From contig CM033124.1 in NCBI GenBank assembly GCA_019321725.1, forward strand, positions 15,761,493 to 15,825,492: DNA of 64,000 nucleotides, in the 5' to 3' direction. The stretch is from Paulownia fortunei. Taxonomy: Eukaryota > Streptophyta > Magnoliopsida > Lamiales > Paulowniaceae. The notes beneath the pieces are model-generated. The model was not told the DNA's origin. It ran no database searches and saw only the letters and a list, made by a program, of their open reading frames with translations. Both the position numbers and the translations under genes were made by a program. Below, piece after piece: positions 63,319 to 64,000 of this stretch (its first letter is position 1; each line of letters opens with the position of its first letter).

Positions 63319-63755
63319 GCTACCATAAATGCAACTGGGAGAAAATTGAAATTAGGGCACCAGAAATCAAAAAATTAAGAAGTAAAGGGGATCGGGAGTT
63401 AGAGAAATTGATGGAGGAGAATGCTAGAGAGAAAGGAGAAATGACGAATGCAGAAGAGCAAGTGGTAGGAGAGCCCATCACCGGTGAATAAACCTGCAAC
63501 GGTGCTATTGTCGATGCAAAGATGGAAAAATAATGAAGTTGTGGTGTAAATAAGCTGATAAAAGAGGGACAGAAAGAAGGGGGAAAGCCATACAGAGAGA
63601 AGAGAAATTGGGTTAACACCGATTACCCCAACACCGATGAAAGGTGACCGATAATAGAAACGCACCAGCGGGGTAAGAAAAAATATATGGGCCATGGGGT
63701 AGGGCAGAGAGAAATTTTAGAGAGAGAAAGAAGAGAGAGATTTTTTTGGGCTTTT

Positions 63756-63869
63756 GTTCAGGGTTTAGGGTTTGGGGTTTAAGGTTCGAGGTTTGAGGTT
63801 TGGGGTTTGAGGTTTGGAGTTCGGGGTTTGGGTGTTCAGGGTTTAGGGTTTAGGGTTTAGGATTTATGG
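63756..63869 (+). repeat. Degenerate TTTAGGG-type telomeric tract between two LINEs
   Basis: About 16 heptamer-like units in G-rich-rightward orientation: canonical GGGTTTAGGGTTTAGG stretches at both ends, and variants GGTTTGG, GGTTTGAG, GGTTCGAG and GGGTTTGGGTGTTCAGG in the middle. It lies exactly between the 5' end of one LINE and the poly(T) (63870-63882) of the next. Confidence 0.9.
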
Positions 63870-64000
63870 TTTTTTTTTTTTTAAAACAAAAACACCCAAT
63901 CCCGGGTGGGGGGTTAAGGCGAGACCCCCAACCTGTGTATATATATTCCAAATCTGGGAGAGTAGTACACAGAGTTTTACAAAAAATTACAGAAGTAAAA
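63870..64000 (-). mobile_element. 3' end of a second LINE of the same family (runs out of the window)
   Basis: A poly(T) of 13 (63870-63882) is followed by AAAACAAAAACACCC and then the same 3' UTR sequence as at 59316-59440, with scattered differences. Orientation is identical to the first LINE. Only the last 120 bp or so of its 3' UTR is inside the window. Confidence 0.85.

Larger units (their letters stand above)
59304..63755 (-). mobile_element. L1-type LINE (DUF4283 ORF1, RNase H ORF2), internally deleted
   Basis: A non-LTR retrotransposon reading right to left. The 5' end near 63750 starts with pyrimidine-rich TCTCTCTCTTCTTTCTCTC, followed by ORF1, then the distal part of ORF2, a 3' UTR and an A-rich tail (poly(T) at 59305-59311 on the + strand). 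It is about 4.45 kb, against roughly 6-7 kb for complete relatives, because the endonuclease and most of the reverse transcriptase are missing. Both frames carry stops and frameshifts, so this copy is dead. Plant L1 elements with an added RNase H domain are an established clade. Both ends abut TTTAGGG-type repeats, so a target-site duplication cannot be told apart from the repeat. Confidence 0.88.

Noticed and set aside
63320..63695. Two minus-strand frames upstream of LINE ORF1
   Set aside because: They lie in the pyrimidine-rich LINE 5' leader, are rich in Phe, Leu and Ser, and have no DUF4283 or other motif.
1..64000. tRNA, rRNA or other structural RNA genes
   Set aside because: I looked for tRNA box A/B patterns and rRNA-like stretches and saw none I could support.

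Overview
This window is nuclear DNA of a flowering plant, almost certainly a eudicot. The genes are split by GT-AG introns, the protein families are plant-type (CYP89A P450, STIPL1/NTR1, organellar BolA), intergenic DNA is very AT-rich, and there is a plant L1-type LINE with a DUF4283 ORF1 and an RNase H tail, plus TTTAGGG plant telomere repeats. I cannot name the species.

The left 24 kb is gene-bearing. On the + strand lies the 3' half of an alanyl-tRNA synthetase gene (14 exons, 133-7018). On the - strand there is a short decayed gene fragment (about 7642-8010) and a CYP89A-like P450 that is complete except for one in-frame stop (9310-10893). On the + strand follow a STIPL1/TFIP11-type G-patch spliceosome-disassembly factor that is whole except for one frameshift (16025-18591), and a three-exon BolA protein, probably organellar BOLA4 (21981-24086). 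The spaces between them hold two long foldback MITEs (14679-15389 and 20150-20941), one degenerate MITE inside an intron, and small tandem duplications. The genes are unrelated housekeeping or secondary-metabolism genes and do not form a pathway.

From about 24.95 to 59.27 kb the window is one satellite array of over 34 kb: an AT-rich monomer of about 354 bp, roughly 97 copies. Monomers run in one orientation up to about 40.40 kb and in the opposite orientation from there on, so the array is a giant inverted repeat with an almost spacer-free centre. Monomer subfamilies form three zones, and near-identical 2-mer and 5-mer blocks show recent unequal exchange.

The array breaks off inside a monomer and joins a short TTTAGGG tract. 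Next comes an internally deleted LINE (minus strand, about 59305-63750), then a second, degenerate TTTAGGG-like tract, then the 3' end of another LINE of the same family and orientation that runs out of the window. Both LINE 3' ends enter the telomeric tract through a poly(T) on the + strand, with TTTAGGG reading left to right. This is the layout expected if LINE cDNA was primed from the G-rich 3' end of a telomere and then re-capped with telomere repeats, and it is the most interesting signal in the window. It suggests a present or former chromosome end: genes, subtelomeric satellite, telomere repeat, LINE, telomere repeat, LINE.
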